A stretch of DNA of 64,000 nt, taken from the NCBI RefSeq assembly GCF_006912135.1, contig NZ_VIRS01000010.1:1-64000 (forward strand). Direction: 5' to 3'. Below, in pieces: positions 53,621 through 64,000 of this stretch. The translations under genes and the position numbers were made by a program. This stretch comes from Cryptosporangium phraense (GTDB taxonomy: Bacteria; Actinomycetota; Actinomycetes; Mycobacteriales; Cryptosporangiaceae). Every line of letters starts with the position of its first letter. Position 1 is the first letter of the stretch. The notes beneath the pieces were generated by a model that was given only the letters and a program-made list of their open reading frames with translations, did not search any database and was not told the origin of the DNA.

Positions 53621-53964
53621 GAGTCGTGCGGGCCGGGTCGTTGGCGGGGTGGCTACCGAGTCCGGTTGAGGGCGCTTCGTGTGTCAGATGGTCGAGCGGG
53701 CCGGCCCGTCGCGGGGTGCGACGTTCCATCCGGTCTGCTGGCGGATCGCCCAGCACTGGGCCGAGCGTTGCGCAGCCAGGGTCGCGGCCGGGATGGCCGA
53801 CCGGTCGTCGCACCGGAACGGCTCGGGGCGTCGCCGCGCCGTTCGCGGTCTGGTCCGTAGCCAGCTGTGGCTCACCGCCCGGGCCACCGGTCACGACGTC
53901 GAGAGGGCCGCCCCCGGAGGCCGAGGCCCGCACGGCACCGCCCATTGGCGGTTCCCGGCCAGGA
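53621..53964. other. 344 bp without a supported gene
   Basis: Open frames exist here on the plus strand (for example 53679-54050) but run into the opposite-strand membrane protein gene, lack any recognisable domain and have no good ribosome-binding site. The piece AQHWAERCAARVAAGMADRS could be a remnant of a gene, but I cannot name it. No terminator hairpin or RNA gene is clear. Confidence 0.4.
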
Positions 53965-54651
53965 CTACGACGTCTCCACCGCGGTCGGTGGCATCGCGTC
54001 CGCGGCGCCCCTCCTCCGGGCCCCGGCCTGGGCCCGCCGCCCCACGGTGATCGACAGCCCGATCAACCCGGCGATCACCACATACGGCACCACATTGTTC
54101 ACTACCACCATCGGCCCCGTACCGAGCTTCCACGTCAACACCGCCCGGATCACCGCCTCACCCAACAGCGCCACCCCCCACGCCGTCGTCAGCGTCCGCT
54201 GCACCGACCGGAAATTGGGGTGCGCCCACAGCCCGTCCCACCAGTCCCGCTGCACCTTCGACCCGTCGGTCGCGAACCGGCGGCCGAAGTAGAACGTCAG
54301 CGGCTTGCCGGCCAGCAGCGTGGCCAGGAACACCACCCCGAGCACGCCGGTGGTCACCGAGTCCTTGAGGAACACCGCCCGCGCGCTGTCCGAGAACACG
54401 GTCGTGGCGACGCCGGCCAGCAGGCCGATGAGCACGAACACGCTGAACTCGTCCACGTGGCGCTGGCGGTGCACGGTCCAGGCCAGCTCGGCGGCCGGCC
54501 ACAGGCCGGACAGCAGCAGCGCAGGCACCTCGCCCAGGCCGGCGCCGGTGAGCACGAAGTAGGTGACGGTCGGTAACACGATGTTGGCGACGATCGGGAT
54601 CACCCAGGACTGCAGGGCGGACTGGTCGCTCGCAGGCTTCTCATCGGCCAC
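53965..54651 (-). CDS. VC0807-type multi-pass membrane protein
   Basis: This 228-residue integral membrane protein has six hydrophobic segments: WVIPIVANIVLPTVTYFVLT, FSVFVLIGLLAGVATTVFS, VLGVVFLATLLAGKPLTFYF, ALLGEAVIRAVLTW and VVNNVVPYVVIAGLIGLSI. The KPLTFYFGRRF plus FRSVQRTLTTAWGVALLGEAVIR pattern is that of the VC0807 family, whose function is unknown. GTG 54651 with GGGGAG upstream is the likely start. It is divergent from the PaaX-type regulator with a 39-bp gap, so the regulator may control it. Confidence 0.75.
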   Translation of the reverse strand: MADEKPASDQSALQSWVIPIVANIVLPTVTYFVLTGAGLGEVPALLLSGLWPAAELAWTVHRQRHVDEFSVFVLIGLLAGVATTVFSDSARAVFLKDSVTTGVLGVVFLATLLAGKPLTFYFGRRFATDGSKVQRDWWDGLWAHPNFRSVQRTLTTAWGVALLGEAVIRAVLTWKLGTGPMVVVNNVVPYVVIAGLIGLSITVGRRAQAGARRRGAADAMPPTAVETS

Positions 54652-54690
54652 GGACGGACTCCCCAATAGGTGACGCAGTAGGCTACGACC

Positions 54691-55485
54691 GTGAGCGAGG
54701 TTATCACGCATAGTCGCTCGGCCGGGCTGGTCCCGTTCTTGTTCGGCCTGGCCGGCCGTCCCTCCCTGCCCGGTACCGCGCTGCGCCGGCTGCTCGGTGA
54801 CCTGGGTATGTCCGACGACGCCGCCCGGGCGCTGCTGTCCCGGCTGACCCGGGCCGGCGAACTCACCGGCGAGCGGCACGGGCGCACGGTCGACTACCGG
54901 CTCGCCGGGAACCTCGCCCGCGGCTTCGAGCGCATCCGCACGTCGGACGGCCACCGCCCGCCTGAGTGGGAGGGCTCGTTCGCCGCGGTGCTCTACCAGG
55001 TGCCCGAGGAGCACCGTCCGTTCCGCGACGCGCTACGCCGGGCCGCGCTGCTGGCCGGCTACGGCATCCTGCAGCCCGGCGTCCTGATCTCGATGTCCGA
55101 GCTCGGCACCCGGCTCGACGGGGTGCTCGCCGACCGGCCGGCCGAGGCCCGGGTCTGGCCCGCGCGCCTGGAACTGAGCGTCGAGGACGCGGCCGCGGCC
55201 GCGTCGATCGCCTGGGGCCTGCCCGCCCTGGCCGCCGACTACCGCGCGTACCTCGAGGTGCTGCAGAGCGCCCCGCCGTCGTCGTCCGACCCGGCCGAGG
55301 CACTGCGCGCCTACGCCGGCACGCTGACGCCGATCCTGGTCGAGACCCTGCGGGAGCCGCGGCTCCCGCCGGGTCTGATGCCTCCGGACTGGCCCGGCCC
55401 CGCCCTCCGCTCGGCCATCGGCCGGTACTCCGCCGCGGCCGTGCCGGCCTTCACTACCTATGTGGACGCTCTGGCGAGCGGTTAG
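54691..55485 (+). CDS. PaaX-family transcriptional regulator
   Basis: This 264-residue protein has the N-terminal winged helix of PaaX (LPGTALRRLLGDLGMSDDAARALLSRLTRAGELTGERHGRTVDYRL), then WEGSFAAVLYQVPEEHRPFRDALRRAALLAGYGILQPGVLIS and the PaaX C-terminal domain. The founding member represses phenylacetate degradation genes and is released by phenylacetyl-CoA. No paa genes are near; the divergent VC0807-type gene is the closest candidate target. Its stop overlaps the lipoprotein gene's stop by 4 bp. Confidence 0.82.
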   Translation: MSEVITHSRSAGLVPFLFGLAGRPSLPGTALRRLLGDLGMSDDAARALLSRLTRAGELTGERHGRTVDYRLAGNLARGFERIRTSDGHRPPEWEGSFAAVLYQVPEEHRPFRDALRRAALLAGYGILQPGVLISMSELGTRLDGVLADRPAEARVWPARLELSVEDAAAAASIAWGLPALAADYRAYLEVLQSAPPSSSDPAEALRAYAGTLTPILVETLREPRLPPGLMPPDWPGPALRSAIGRYSAAAVPAFTTYVDALASG

Positions 55486-56813
55486 GAGCCCTCGAGTGCC
55501 GGCGCCGACTTCACGGCGGCGTCGTCCAGAGCCTGTTGTGGTTTGGCCTGGCCCTTGAGCACCTTGGCGATCGCGGCGCCGACGTACTTCGACATCTCGG
55601 CGTAGCCGGGCACGGTCGGGCGGGCCTGGCGGGCGTTCTCGAGGTTGTTGAAGAACTCCCGGCCGCCCGGGTACTCCTGGGCGTAGGCGGCGAACTGCAT
55701 CGTGGTCTGCTCGACGCCCCGCAGCGGCAGGTTACCGATCGCCAGGTTGAACTTCGCGTCGACGTCCTTGCTGGTCAGCCACTTGATGAAGTCGCGGGAC
55801 GCGCCGGCCCGGTTCGCGTTGTCGTGGTTGAAGAGCACCCACAGGTCGGGACCGGACACGGTCTGGTGGTCACCGTTGTAGCCCGGGAGCTGGGTGACGC
55901 CGTAGTCGATGTTGGTGTCCGAGAGCCCCAGCAGCTCCCACGGACCGGACATCATCATGCCGATCTTCCCGTTCGCGAACATCTGCGGGTACTTCTCGTC
56001 GGTCTGGTCGAGGAACATCGACTTGTCGTCGACGGCCATCTGGCGCAGCGTCTCCAGGGCGGCGACGCCGGCCTCGTTGTTGAACGCCGGCTTCTTGCCG
56101 TTGAGGATCAGCCCGCCGTGCTGCCAGAGCAGCGGCCACAGGTGCCAGGTCGTGTCCTCGCTGCCGGAGATCGAGTACGCGGTGCCGTAGACGCCCTTCT
56201 CCTCGTCGGTGAGCTTCTTCGCCGCGATCCGGAACTGCTCCCAGCTCCAGCGCTTGTTCGGGAGCGCGACCCCGGCCTCCTTGAACAGCGCCTTGTTGTA
56301 GATCAGCCCGATGTTGTCGACCAGCGCCGGGATGCCGATCACGACGCCGTTGACCGTCGCGGTCTCCTGGGCGGCCTTGGGGAAGTCCTGGAAGTCGAAC
56401 TCGGGGTCGCGGACGAAGTCGGCGAGGTCCTGGGTCTTGCCGGTGGCCGCCAGCTGACCGGCCCAGCTGCCGAACGCGTAGGACACGTCGGGGTAGCTGC
56501 CGTTGTTGAACGAGCTGGTGAGCTTCGGCAGCAGGTCGTCGGTCACCTGGGCCCCGGCCGACGTCTTGATCGTGACGTTCTTGTGCTTTCGCTGGTACTC
56601 GGCGGCCAGGTTCTCGGCCGCCTTCTCCATCTGCGGCTCCTGCTGCCCCGTCCACCAGGTGATCGTCACCTTGGCGTCCGGGTCGTAGCCCTTGGCCGCG
56701 TCGCGGGCGTTGTCGTTGTCGGGCCCTCCGCAGGCGGAGAGAACGAGGGCGACGCCGACGGCGGCGGCCAGACCGGCCAGCGCGGGCCGCCTGCGGCCGC
56801 GGATCTGCTTCAC
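55482..56813 (-). CDS. ABC transporter sugar-binding lipoprotein
   Basis: This 443-residue family 1 extracellular solute-binding protein has a lipobox signal (VGVALVLSACGG, cysteine at about residue 28). Segments ITWWTGQQEPQMEKAAENLAAEYQRK, GIPALVDNIGLIYNKALFKEAG, FANGKIGMMMSGPWELLG and RAGASRDFIKWLTSKD are typical of sugar binders. GTG 56813 has AAGGGG eight bases before. No permease or ATPase follows, so it depends on components elsewhere, unusual but known for actinomycetes. The 80 bp upstream include ACACGTGT (palindrome near 56863), a possible regulator site. Confidence 0.87.
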   Translation of the reverse strand: MKQIRGRRRPALAGLAAAVGVALVLSACGGPDNDNARDAAKGYDPDAKVTITWWTGQQEPQMEKAAENLAAEYQRKHKNVTIKTSAGAQVTDDLLPKLTSSFNNGSYPDVSYAFGSWAGQLAATGKTQDLADFVRDPEFDFQDFPKAAQETATVNGVVIGIPALVDNIGLIYNKALFKEAGVALPNKRWSWEQFRIAAKKLTDEEKGVYGTAYSISGSEDTTWHLWPLLWQHGGLILNGKKPAFNNEAGVAALETLRQMAVDDKSMFLDQTDEKYPQMFANGKIGMMMSGPWELLGLSDTNIDYGVTQLPGYNGDHQTVSGPDLWVLFNHDNANRAGASRDFIKWLTSKDVDAKFNLAIGNLPLRGVEQTTMQFAAYAQEYPGGREFFNNLENARQARPTVPGYAEMSKYVGAAIAKVLKGQAKPQQALDDAAVKSAPALEGS

Positions 56814-56894
56814 GAGCTACACCCCTTGTAGAAGTCACAGCCGGCCTCGCCCGCTGTTACACGTGTTCTCTTATTTGTTAGACGGACAGCAGGG

Positions 56895-57566
56895 TCAGAG
56901 TTTCCAGGAGTAACGACTTGTCGGGACCAGATCGAGGCCTTTGTCCGCCCCGAACCGGGACACGCTGGTCATCAACTCGCGTTCCCGGCGGGCACGCTCG
57001 GCGTCGTCGCCCGCGCTGCCGTAGAACACGTGCGGATCGGTCAGCGCGGCCATCGGGAAGTGCTCCTCGACGATCGCCGCGACCGGCGGTGACGACGCTG
57101 TCAGCACGTCCTCGACGACGTTCTGGACGTAGGCGACCGTGCCCTGCGTCCGGATCGCGATCGGGGTGTGGTGCACGAGCCAGTACTCCAGGTACTCGTC
57201 CCGGCTCATCGACTCCGGCCGCCGCAGCAGTGCGATCTGGGCCAGCGCGTCGGTGCGGACGCCGTCGGGCACCGGGGCCAGGTCCAGGCGGACCCGCTCG
57301 GTGACCCGGTAGGCGTGCGGTTCGGGCTCCCCGGCGGCGTCGGCGACGACCGGGATCACGTCCGCCGGCTCGCCGTCCGTCCAGATCGAGACCAGCGCGG
57401 TGATCGGCGCGCCGGGACCGAAGCGCAGCGCCGGGGCGACGTCCGCGTCGTCGACGTTGAGCGAGACGGCGGTCGCGCCGGACGCCGAGAGCGCATTCCG
57501 GACGGCAGGGGAGAGCGTGGCGGAACTGACATCAGGGTGGTGCAGGACAACGACAAACTTCTGCAC
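56895..57566 (-). CDS. EthD-domain protein (dimeric alpha-beta barrel)
   Basis: This 223-residue protein carries an EthD-like ferredoxin fold in its second half: IALLRRPESMSRDEYLEYWLVHHTPIAIRTQGTVAYVQNVV, with FPMAALTDPHVFYGSAGDDAE. Such proteins assist oxidative catabolism (EthD with P450) or act as small monooxygenases or lyases. The GTG start gives MQKFVVVLHHPDV. It is encoded 76 bp downstream of the FAD-monooxygenase gene on the same strand, so a shared transcript controlled by the MarR protein is possible. Substrate is unknown. Confidence 0.7.
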   Translation of the reverse strand: MQKFVVVLHHPDVSSATLSPAVRNALSASGATAVSLNVDDADVAPALRFGPGAPITALVSIWTDGEPADVIPVVADAAGEPEPHAYRVTERVRLDLAPVPDGVRTDALAQIALLRRPESMSRDEYLEYWLVHHTPIAIRTQGTVAYVQNVVEDVLTASSPPVAAIVEEHFPMAALTDPHVFYGSAGDDAERARRERELMTSVSRFGADKGLDLVPTSRYSWKL

Positions 57567-57642
57567 GAGGACGAAAAGTAGCAGTGAAGCCCGTTCACTG
57601 GAACGGGTTCCACTGAACGCCCGAGGCAGGTGTGGCGGGACG

Positions 57643-58818
57643 TCAGCGAGTGAAGTCGGGAAGCACGAGGGCCGAATGGGCGACCTCGGCGTCGGACGGG
57701 ATCTCGGTGAGCTGCGTGAGCATCGCGTTGCGGCGGGCCAGGGCCTCGGGCGTGGACGGGAACATCGTCGCCTCGCCCGCGCCGACCAGGGCCTGGTTGA
57801 GCTCGACGAACTCGCGGGTGTGCTTCTCGTAGGCCTCGAACGCGCTCCGGTGGTCGTCGTGCGAGGCCAGTTCGCCGGCCAGCATGTACGCGCCGACCAG
57901 GGCCAGGCTGGTGCCCTGCCCGGTGAGGAACGACGGGGCGTGGGCGGCGTCGCCGACCAGCGCGACCCGCCCGGACGACCACCGGGGCAGGCGGATCTGG
58001 CTGACGACGTCGAAGAAGATGTCGTCGGCCTGCTGCATCGTCGCGATCAGCCCGGGGATCTCCCAGGATTCGTCGCCGCCGAACGCCGAGGCGACGATGC
58101 GGCGCTGTTCGGCCGGGTTGCGGTGGGCGTCGAGCGGCGGTTCGGCCAGGCTGACGTTGAGGAACGCGTGGATGCGCTCGGGCCGGTCGCCGACCGCGTA
58201 GAGCGCGGCGGTGCGGCCGGGGACGTTCCACATCACGCCTTCGCGGGAGAGCCCCAGGTGGTTGGGTGCGCCGAAGCCGGCGAACGAGTAGCCGAGGTAG
58301 CGGTGGTACGGCGCCTCCGGCCCGAGGATGAGGCCGCGGGTGCGCGAGTGCAGGCCGTCGGCCCCGACGACGAGGTCGAACGTCCGGTGCTCGCCGCCGG
58401 TGAACGTGACGTCGACGCCGGTGTCGTGCTCGGTGAGGGCCTCGATCGAGTCGTCGAAGATCATCTCGACGTCGTCGCGGATCGTGCCGAACAGCGCGGC
58501 GGCGAGGTCGCCGCGACGGATCTCCAGGTCGTGGTCGGTGCCGGCGTCGAGGAGGTGCGGTCGCAGGGAGGTCAGGACGGATCCGTCGGGCTCGAGGAAC
58601 GTGATCTGCCGGGTGTCGACGTGCTGGGCGGCCAGTGCGGGGTAGAGGCCCATCCGGCCGACGACGTCGAGCGCGGTGCCGCGGACGTCGATCGGGTAGC
58701 CGCCGCCGCGCAGCGCGCCGGCCTTCTCGACGATCGTCACGTCGAAGGAGTACCGGCGCAGCCAGTAGGCGAGGGCCGGCCCGGCGATGCTCGCTCCGGA
58801 GATGAGGACAGAGGTCAT
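57643..58818 (-). CDS. FAD-dependent aromatic-type monooxygenase (PHBH fold)
   Basis: This 391-residue class A flavin monooxygenase has the FAD motif VLISGASIAGPALAYWLRR, the mid DG motif DLVVGADGLHSRTRG and the late GD motif GRVALVGDAAHAPSFLTGQGTSLALVGAYMLAGEL. These are the three fingerprints of the p-hydroxybenzoate hydroxylase fold; the spacing resembles TetX and similar drug- or phenol-oxidising enzymes. It is divergent from a MarR gene with two palindromic operators between them, so its expression is probably induced by a MarR ligand, perhaps its substrate. Confidence 0.87.
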   Translation of the reverse strand: MTSVLISGASIAGPALAYWLRRYSFDVTIVEKAGALRGGGYPIDVRGTALDVVGRMGLYPALAAQHVDTRQITFLEPDGSVLTSLRPHLLDAGTDHDLEIRRGDLAAALFGTIRDDVEMIFDDSIEALTEHDTGVDVTFTGGEHRTFDLVVGADGLHSRTRGLILGPEAPYHRYLGYSFAGFGAPNHLGLSREGVMWNVPGRTAALYAVGDRPERIHAFLNVSLAEPPLDAHRNPAEQRRIVASAFGGDESWEIPGLIATMQQADDIFFDVVSQIRLPRWSSGRVALVGDAAHAPSFLTGQGTSLALVGAYMLAGELASHDDHRSAFEAYEKHTREFVELNQALVGAGEATMFPSTPEALARRNAMLTQLTEIPSDAEVAHSALVLPDFTR

Positions 58819-58824
58819 TTCGAT

Positions 58825-58839
58825 TACCTAACTTAGGTA
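58825..58839. promoter_or_regulatory. MarR operator 1
   Basis: TACCTAACTTAGGTA is a perfect 7-1-7 palindrome located 6 bp before the monooxygenase ATG (minus strand), where a bound regulator would block it. A related site lies 40 bp away next to the MarR start. Confidence 0.75.
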
Positions 58840-58864
58840 CGCTTCTCCGACGGGGGCAACTATA

Positions 58865-58879
58865 TACCTAAGTAAGGCA
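58865..58879. promoter_or_regulatory. MarR operator 2
   Basis: TACCTAAGTAAGGCA matches operator 1 in 12 of 15 positions and ends 5 bp before the MarR ATG (58885). It suggests autoregulation. The two sites are 40 bp apart centre to centre, about four helix turns. Confidence 0.65.
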
Positions 58880-58884
58880 TCTAT

Positions 58885-59358
58885 ATGGCGGACGAGGACG
58901 ACGAGCTGCGGTCGGTGCTGGCCGGGTTCACGAGGGTGGGGAACGCGATCCGGCGGGGACGCCTGGAAGAGCGGGCGATGGTGCGGGCCGGGATCGAGGT
59001 CGAGCGGCCGGCGCTGACGATCCTGATCACGCTGCAGACGGCCGGTCAGCCGCTGCGGATCGGCGAGATCGCGAACCGGATGCAGGTGGTCGGGCCGCAC
59101 GTCACGCGTCACCTGCCGGAGTTGGAGCGGCGCGGACTCGTGCAGCGGGTCGTCGATCCGGACGACTCCCGGGCCCGGTTGATCGAGGTGACCGAGGCCG
59201 GGTCGGCGACGGTCGGCGAGTATCTGGGCACGGTGCTCGGGTGGATCCGGGAGGTGCTCGACGGGTGGACGCCGGACGACCGGGCCGCGTTCCTGACGCT
59301 GGTGCAGCGGTTCGCCGGCGACTTCGCGGATCGGATTCAGAAGCTGGAGGAGGAGTAG
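58885..59358 (+). CDS. MarR-family regulator of the divergent monooxygenase
   Basis: This 157-residue protein has the MarR winged helix: LTILITLQTAGQPLRIGEIANRMQVVGPHVTRHLPELERRGLVQRVV with the wing DPDDSRARLIEVTEAG. Helices at both ends (EDDELRSVLAGFTRVGNAIRR and FLTLVQRFAGDFADRIQKL) form the dimer. Two palindromes of one type fill the 66-bp divergent region, so it very likely represses the FAD monooxygenase and itself. The stop overlaps the LysR gene by 22 bp, tail to tail. Confidence 0.88.
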   Translation: MADEDDELRSVLAGFTRVGNAIRRGRLEERAMVRAGIEVERPALTILITLQTAGQPLRIGEIANRMQVVGPHVTRHLPELERRGLVQRVVDPDDSRARLIEVTEAGSATVGEYLGTVLGWIREVLDGWTPDDRAAFLTLVQRFAGDFADRIQKLEEE

Positions 59359-60224
59359 CGCTCGGTGACGAAGACGCCCAGGCGGTGGGCCATTCCCTCG
59401 AGCAGCCCGGCGGCCGGGTGGGCCCGGTCCCAGGCGCAGTGCAGACGGACCTCCAGGAACGTCCGCTCGTCGAGCGCGATCCGGATCGCGTGCAGGCCGA
59501 AGCGGGGATCGTCCGAGACCACCGCGATGCCCCGGCCGGCCGCGGCCAGCGCCTGGGCGACGGTCCCGTTGCTGGCCTCGAGCAGTGCCGCCGGGGTCGC
59601 CCCGGCCGTCACCATCGCCGCGTCCAGCACCCGGCGGGCCGAGTGGCCCGGCGGCAGGCCGATGAGCTCCTCGTCCAGCAGCTCGGCCAGCGGCACCGAC
59701 GGACGGCCGTGCCACGGGTGCCCGGCCGGGACGTACGCCAGCACCGGCAGCGGCGGCAGCGAGTGCACGCCGAACGGAGGCCGGGGGCGCATCGTGGTCA
59801 GCACCAGATCGGCGCCGCGCCGCCGGGCGTCCGCCGGGGTGAGCGCGTCGGACTCGAAGACGGCGGGAACCGGGTCGTCGGGCCGGAGGGTGGCCAGGAA
59901 CGGCGAGACGACGTCGGTGAGCGTGGTCGTCGGCGCGGCGATCGTGATCCGCTCCAGCCGTCCGTGGGCCTCCAGCGCGGCCGCCGTGCGCAGGTCGTCG
60001 GCTCGGGCGAGCAGGTCGCGGACCCGGGGCAGCAGCTGACGGCCGGCCGGGGAGAGCGTCAGCCGGCCGTGGCCGCGCTCGAAGAGCGCGACCCCCAGGT
60101 CGCGCTCCAGGCCGCGCAGCTGACGGGAGAGCGACGGCTGCGTGACCCGGACGACCTCGGCGGCCGCCGACACCGTGCCGGCGTCGGCGACCGCGACCAG
60201 ATAGCGCAGCGTGTGCAGGTCCAT
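59337..60224 (-). CDS. LysR-type regulator, probable controller of gabD and gabT
   Basis: This 295-residue protein has the LysR helix-turn-helix (MDLHTLRYLVAVADAGTVSAAAEVVRVTQPSLSRQLRGLERDLGVALFERGHGRL) and an inducer-binding domain (about 90-295; ITIAAPTTTLTDVVSPFLATL near its start). It is divergent from the succinic semialdehyde dehydrogenase gene, the classic layout for activation by LysR proteins. A T-N11-A palindrome lies 10 bp before its own ATG. The same box and downstream block stand before gabT at 6.3 kb, which makes gabT a second target. The likely inducer is GABA or succinic semialdehyde (inference). Confidence 0.85.
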   Translation of the reverse strand: MDLHTLRYLVAVADAGTVSAAAEVVRVTQPSLSRQLRGLERDLGVALFERGHGRLTLSPAGRQLLPRVRDLLARADDLRTAAALEAHGRLERITIAAPTTTLTDVVSPFLATLRPDDPVPAVFESDALTPADARRRGADLVLTTMRPRPPFGVHSLPPLPVLAYVPAGHPWHGRPSVPLAELLDEELIGLPPGHSARRVLDAAMVTAGATPAALLEASNGTVAQALAAAGRGIAVVSDDPRFGLHAIRIALDERTFLEVRLHCAWDRAHPAAGLLEGMAHRLGVFVTERYSSSSF

Positions 60225-60233
60225 GGGCCCATC

Positions 60234-60248
60234 ATGCCTCCGAGGCAT
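60234..60248. promoter_or_regulatory. LysR-type box between the LysR gene and gabD
   Basis: ATGCCTCCGAGGCAT has perfect 7-bp arms (ATGCCTC/GAGGCAT) and the T-N11-A spacing (T 60235, A 60247). It corresponds to ATGCCCGATAGGCAT at 6272-6286. It can serve both autorepression of the LysR gene and activation of gabD. Confidence 0.75.
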
Positions 60249-60266
60249 ACGGCTCATCAGACATGA

Positions 60267-60282
60267 GCATTGGACGGCATAG
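60267..60282 (+). promoter_or_regulatory. Conserved gab promoter block (gabD copy)
   Basis: GCATTGGACGGCATAG, one mismatch to the gabT copy at 6305-6320, starts 33 bp after the LysR box and 39 bp before the gabD ATG. The 18 bp between box and block are not conserved, while their length is exact, which points to protein-determined spacing. Confidence 0.6.
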
Positions 60283-60305
60283 CCGGCCCGCACAACGCTG
60301 GAACC

Positions 60306-63166
<2,861 letters not shown>

Positions 63167-63184
63167 CTAGTTGAGGGAGCTCTC

Positions 63185-64000
63185 GTGCGCGCTGTGCAGA
63201 TCACCGGTCTCGACGGTCCGTCGGCCCTGCAGGTGGTGGACGTCGACGAGCCGGTCGCCGACGGCTCGGCGGTCGTCGTCGACGTGCACGTGGCCGGCGT
63301 GACGTTCCCCGAGGTGCTGCAGAGCCGGGGCGAGTACCAGATCAAGCCGCCGCTGCCGTTCGTGCCGGGGTCGGAGGTCGCCGGCGTCGTGCGGTCCGGC
63401 CCGGGGTTCACGCCCGGCCAGCGGGTCGCCGCGTTCCCCGGGCTGGGCGGGTTCGCCGAGGTCGCGGCCGTGAGCCCGGGCGCGGTGTTCCCGCTGCCCG
63501 ACGCGGTGTCGTTCGAGGCCGGGGCCGCGCTGCCGATGAACTACCTGACCGTGCACTTCGGACTCGTCCGCCGGGGGCAGCTGCGGAAGGGCGAGACGGT
63601 GCTGGTGCACGGCGCGGCCGGTGGCGTCGGAACCGCGGCCGTGCAGCTCGCGTCGGCGCTCGGGGCGCGGGTGATCGCGGTAGTGTCGTCGGACGACAAG
63701 ATCGCGACCGCGAAGGCGGCCGGGGCCGACGAGGTCGTCCTGGCCGACGGGTTCAAGGACGCGGTGAAGGGGCTGACCGGCGGGCGGGGCGTCGACCTGG
63801 TCGTCGACCCGGTCGGCGGCGACCGGTTCACCGACTCGCTGCGCAGCCTGGCCGTCGAGGGCCGGCTGCTGGTCATCGGGTTCACCGGCGGGGAGATCCC
63901 GCAGGTGAAGGTCAACCGGCTGCTGCTGAACAACATCAGCGTGGTGGGCGTCGGGTGGGGCGCGTTCTGGATGGGCCGGCCGGAGTACCTGCAGGAGCAG
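63185..64000 (+). CDS. NADPH:quinone oxidoreductase-type MDR enzyme (cut by window end)
   Basis: The first 272 residues of a zinc-independent medium-chain reductase are present: MRAVQITGLDGPSALQVVDV, then VTFPEVLQSRGEYQIKPPLPFVPGSEVAGVV and the NADPH motif VLVHGAAGGVGTAAVQLASALGARVIAV, then DLVVDPVGGDRFTDSLRSL. There are no catalytic zinc cysteines. It resembles Qor/FadB4-type enzymes that reduce enones or quinones. GTG 63185 has GAGGGAG upstream. The reading frame is open at the window end, where roughly 50 residues are missing. It starts 18 bp after the hydroxylase gene, in probable operon with it. Confidence 0.85.
   Translation, partial: MRAVQITGLDGPSALQVVDVDEPVADGSAVVVDVHVAGVTFPEVLQSRGEYQIKPPLPFVPGSEVAGVVRSGPGFTPGQRVAAFPGLGGFAEVAAVSPGAVFPLPDAVSFEAGAALPMNYLTVHFGLVRRGQLRKGETVLVHGAAGGVGTAAVQLASALGARVIAVVSSDDKIATAKAAGADEVVLADGFKDAVKGLTGGRGVDLVVDPVGGDRFTDSLRSLAVEGRLLVIGFTGGEIPQVKVNRLLLNNISVVGVGWGAFWMGRPEYLQEQ

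Noticed and set aside
53679-54050. Plus-strand open frame beginning MCQMVERAGPSRGATFHP
   Set aside because: No known domain, no ribosome-binding site, and its second half is antisense to the VC0807-type gene.
56855-56870. ACACGTGT palindrome upstream of the sugar-binding lipoprotein as a defined operator
   Set aside because: A single short palindrome without a second copy or known regulator; mentioned only in the gene entry.

Overview
The window is 64 kb of very GC-rich DNA with strongly biased third codon positions. It carries many F420/LLM-type oxidoreductases, ECF sigma factors, an isolated UvrA paralogue, and MarR, PaaX and LysR regulators. This points to a soil actinomycete with a large catabolic genome. 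No rRNA, tRNA or CRISPR array was seen, and no phage genes.

Layout. (1) 1-1.4 kb: the end of an IS3-family element next to a decayed IS5-family transposase. (2) 1.4-8.2 kb: a VanZ/UvrA-like pair, an ACT-domain protein, an N-acyl-D-amino acid deacylase, gabT and a MarR gene. (3) 8.2-9.5 kb: an IS graveyard holding a second, inverted copy of the decayed IS5-type gene and a broken IS256-type gene. (4) 9.5-18.7 kb: a catabolic cluster with P450, glutamine-synthetase-like ligase, acetoacetate-decarboxylase-like protein, PuuD-like glutamyl hydrolase, FAH-family enzyme, extradiol dioxygenase, HpaE-like dehydrogenase and APC permease. At least three of its promoters share one operator and one promoter layout. 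(5) 18.7-25.6 kb: a broken ECF sigma gene with its partner, a rutA/rutB-like pair, GNAT, YhhN and a GGDEF-EAL protein. (6) 25.6-34.8 kb: acyl-CoA metabolism (ligase, thiolase, Mct-like CoA transferase), an aminotransferase, an ECF42/YCII pair and a phosphotransferase. (7) 34.8-37.4 kb: metNIQ. (8) 37.6-47.5 kb: a GAF-LytTR regulator, katG, then an apparent operon of a cupredoxin-like protein, a PQQ alcohol dehydrogenase with lanthanide-type ligands, pqqABCDE and a CaCA-type antiporter. An intact IS4-family element (47.5-49.1 kb) is inserted at the very end of that operon. (9) 49.1-64 kb: assorted oxidoreductases, a GH1 beta-glucosidase with a LacI-type operator, a PaaX regulator, a sugar-binding lipoprotein, a MarR/monooxygenase pair, and LysR-gabD followed by two more oxidoreductases.

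How it fits together. The most coherent new-looking units are four. The PQQ operon has neither a signal peptide on its dehydrogenase nor a cytochrome c gene. The 9.5-18.7 kb cluster combines gamma-glutamylation of an amine with homoprotocatechuate-type ring cleavage. A split GABA regulon has gabT and gabD 54 kb apart with the same LysR-type box and promoter block at identical spacing. A pair of inverted IS remnants shares the same lesion and brackets 1.4-8.25 kb. All functional statements rest on reading the sequence and on family knowledge; no database search was run.
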